A stretch of 6,068 nucleotides of DNA, taken from JAIBCL01 sp031411695 (GTDB lineage Bacteria; Verrucomicrobiota; Verrucomicrobiia; Verrucomicrobiales; Verrucomicrobiaceae). The position numbers and the translations under genes are program-made. The notes beneath the pieces are model-generated. The model was given only the letters and a program-made list of their open reading frames with translations. It was not told the DNA's origin and did no database searches. The stretch covers positions 1 through 6,068 of the forward strand of contig JANOBO010000355.1 of assembly GCA_031411695.1 (NCBI GenBank), read 5' to 3'. This document shows positions 6,056-6,068 of the stretch, piece by piece. The first letter of the stretch is position 1, and each line of letters opens with the position of its first letter.

Positions 6056-6068
6056 GAGTGACTGGCTA
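6056..6068 (+). repeat. Further partial copy of the palindrome arm at the right edge
   Basis: GAGTGACTGGCTA repeats the right arm at 6038-6051 with one G missing. The element may therefore continue beyond the window as a tandem cluster. Confidence 0.55.

Overview
The window looks like a chromosomal segment from a member of the Verrucomicrobiota (Prosthecobacter/Verrucomicrobium-like). This is inferred from the moderately high G+C coding style, a secreted protein ending in PEP plus a short hydrophobic helix plus RRRRK, weak or absent Shine-Dalgarno sequences, and long palindromic intergenic repeats. No single gene proves the taxonomy.

Layout, left to right. (1) 1-1528, minus strand: the first ~509 residues of a secreted protein with two YHYH motifs and the beginning of a DUF1566/Lcl_C-type domain; the gene runs off the left edge and is open to it. 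(2) 1665-2128: a 464-bp decayed IS5-type insertion sequence with perfect 22-bp terminal inverted repeats and a transposase remnant. It sits in what was the shared upstream region of the YHYH gene and the next pair. (3) 2202-3480, plus strand: two overlapping membrane-protein genes, DUF2062 then DUF1295 (steroid-reductase-like fold). (4) 3481-3916: a convergent intergenic region with a strong 12-bp hairpin and short direct repeats. (5) 3917-4864, minus strand: an IspA-type (2E,6E)-farnesyl diphosphate synthase with all catalytic motifs. (6) 4865-5322: a divergent intergenic region dominated by an array of 42-nt tandem repeats, each made of two 21-nt modules. (7) 5323-5997, plus strand: a short secreted PEP-CTERM protein of unknown function. 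(8) 5995-6068: nested inverted repeats beginning at its stop codon and continuing as a further partial copy at the right edge.

How the genes relate: only the DUF2062/DUF1295 pair looks like an operon (11-bp overlap). The isoprenoid synthase stands alone with its own upstream region. The two exported proteins (YHYH and PEP-CTERM) belong to the cell-surface/secreted repertoire, but no exosortase or EPS cluster is in view. I see no defence system, CRISPR array, RNA gene or biosynthetic cluster. The least explained sequence is non-coding: the 21+21-nt array at 4996-5184 and the nested palindromes at 5995-6068.
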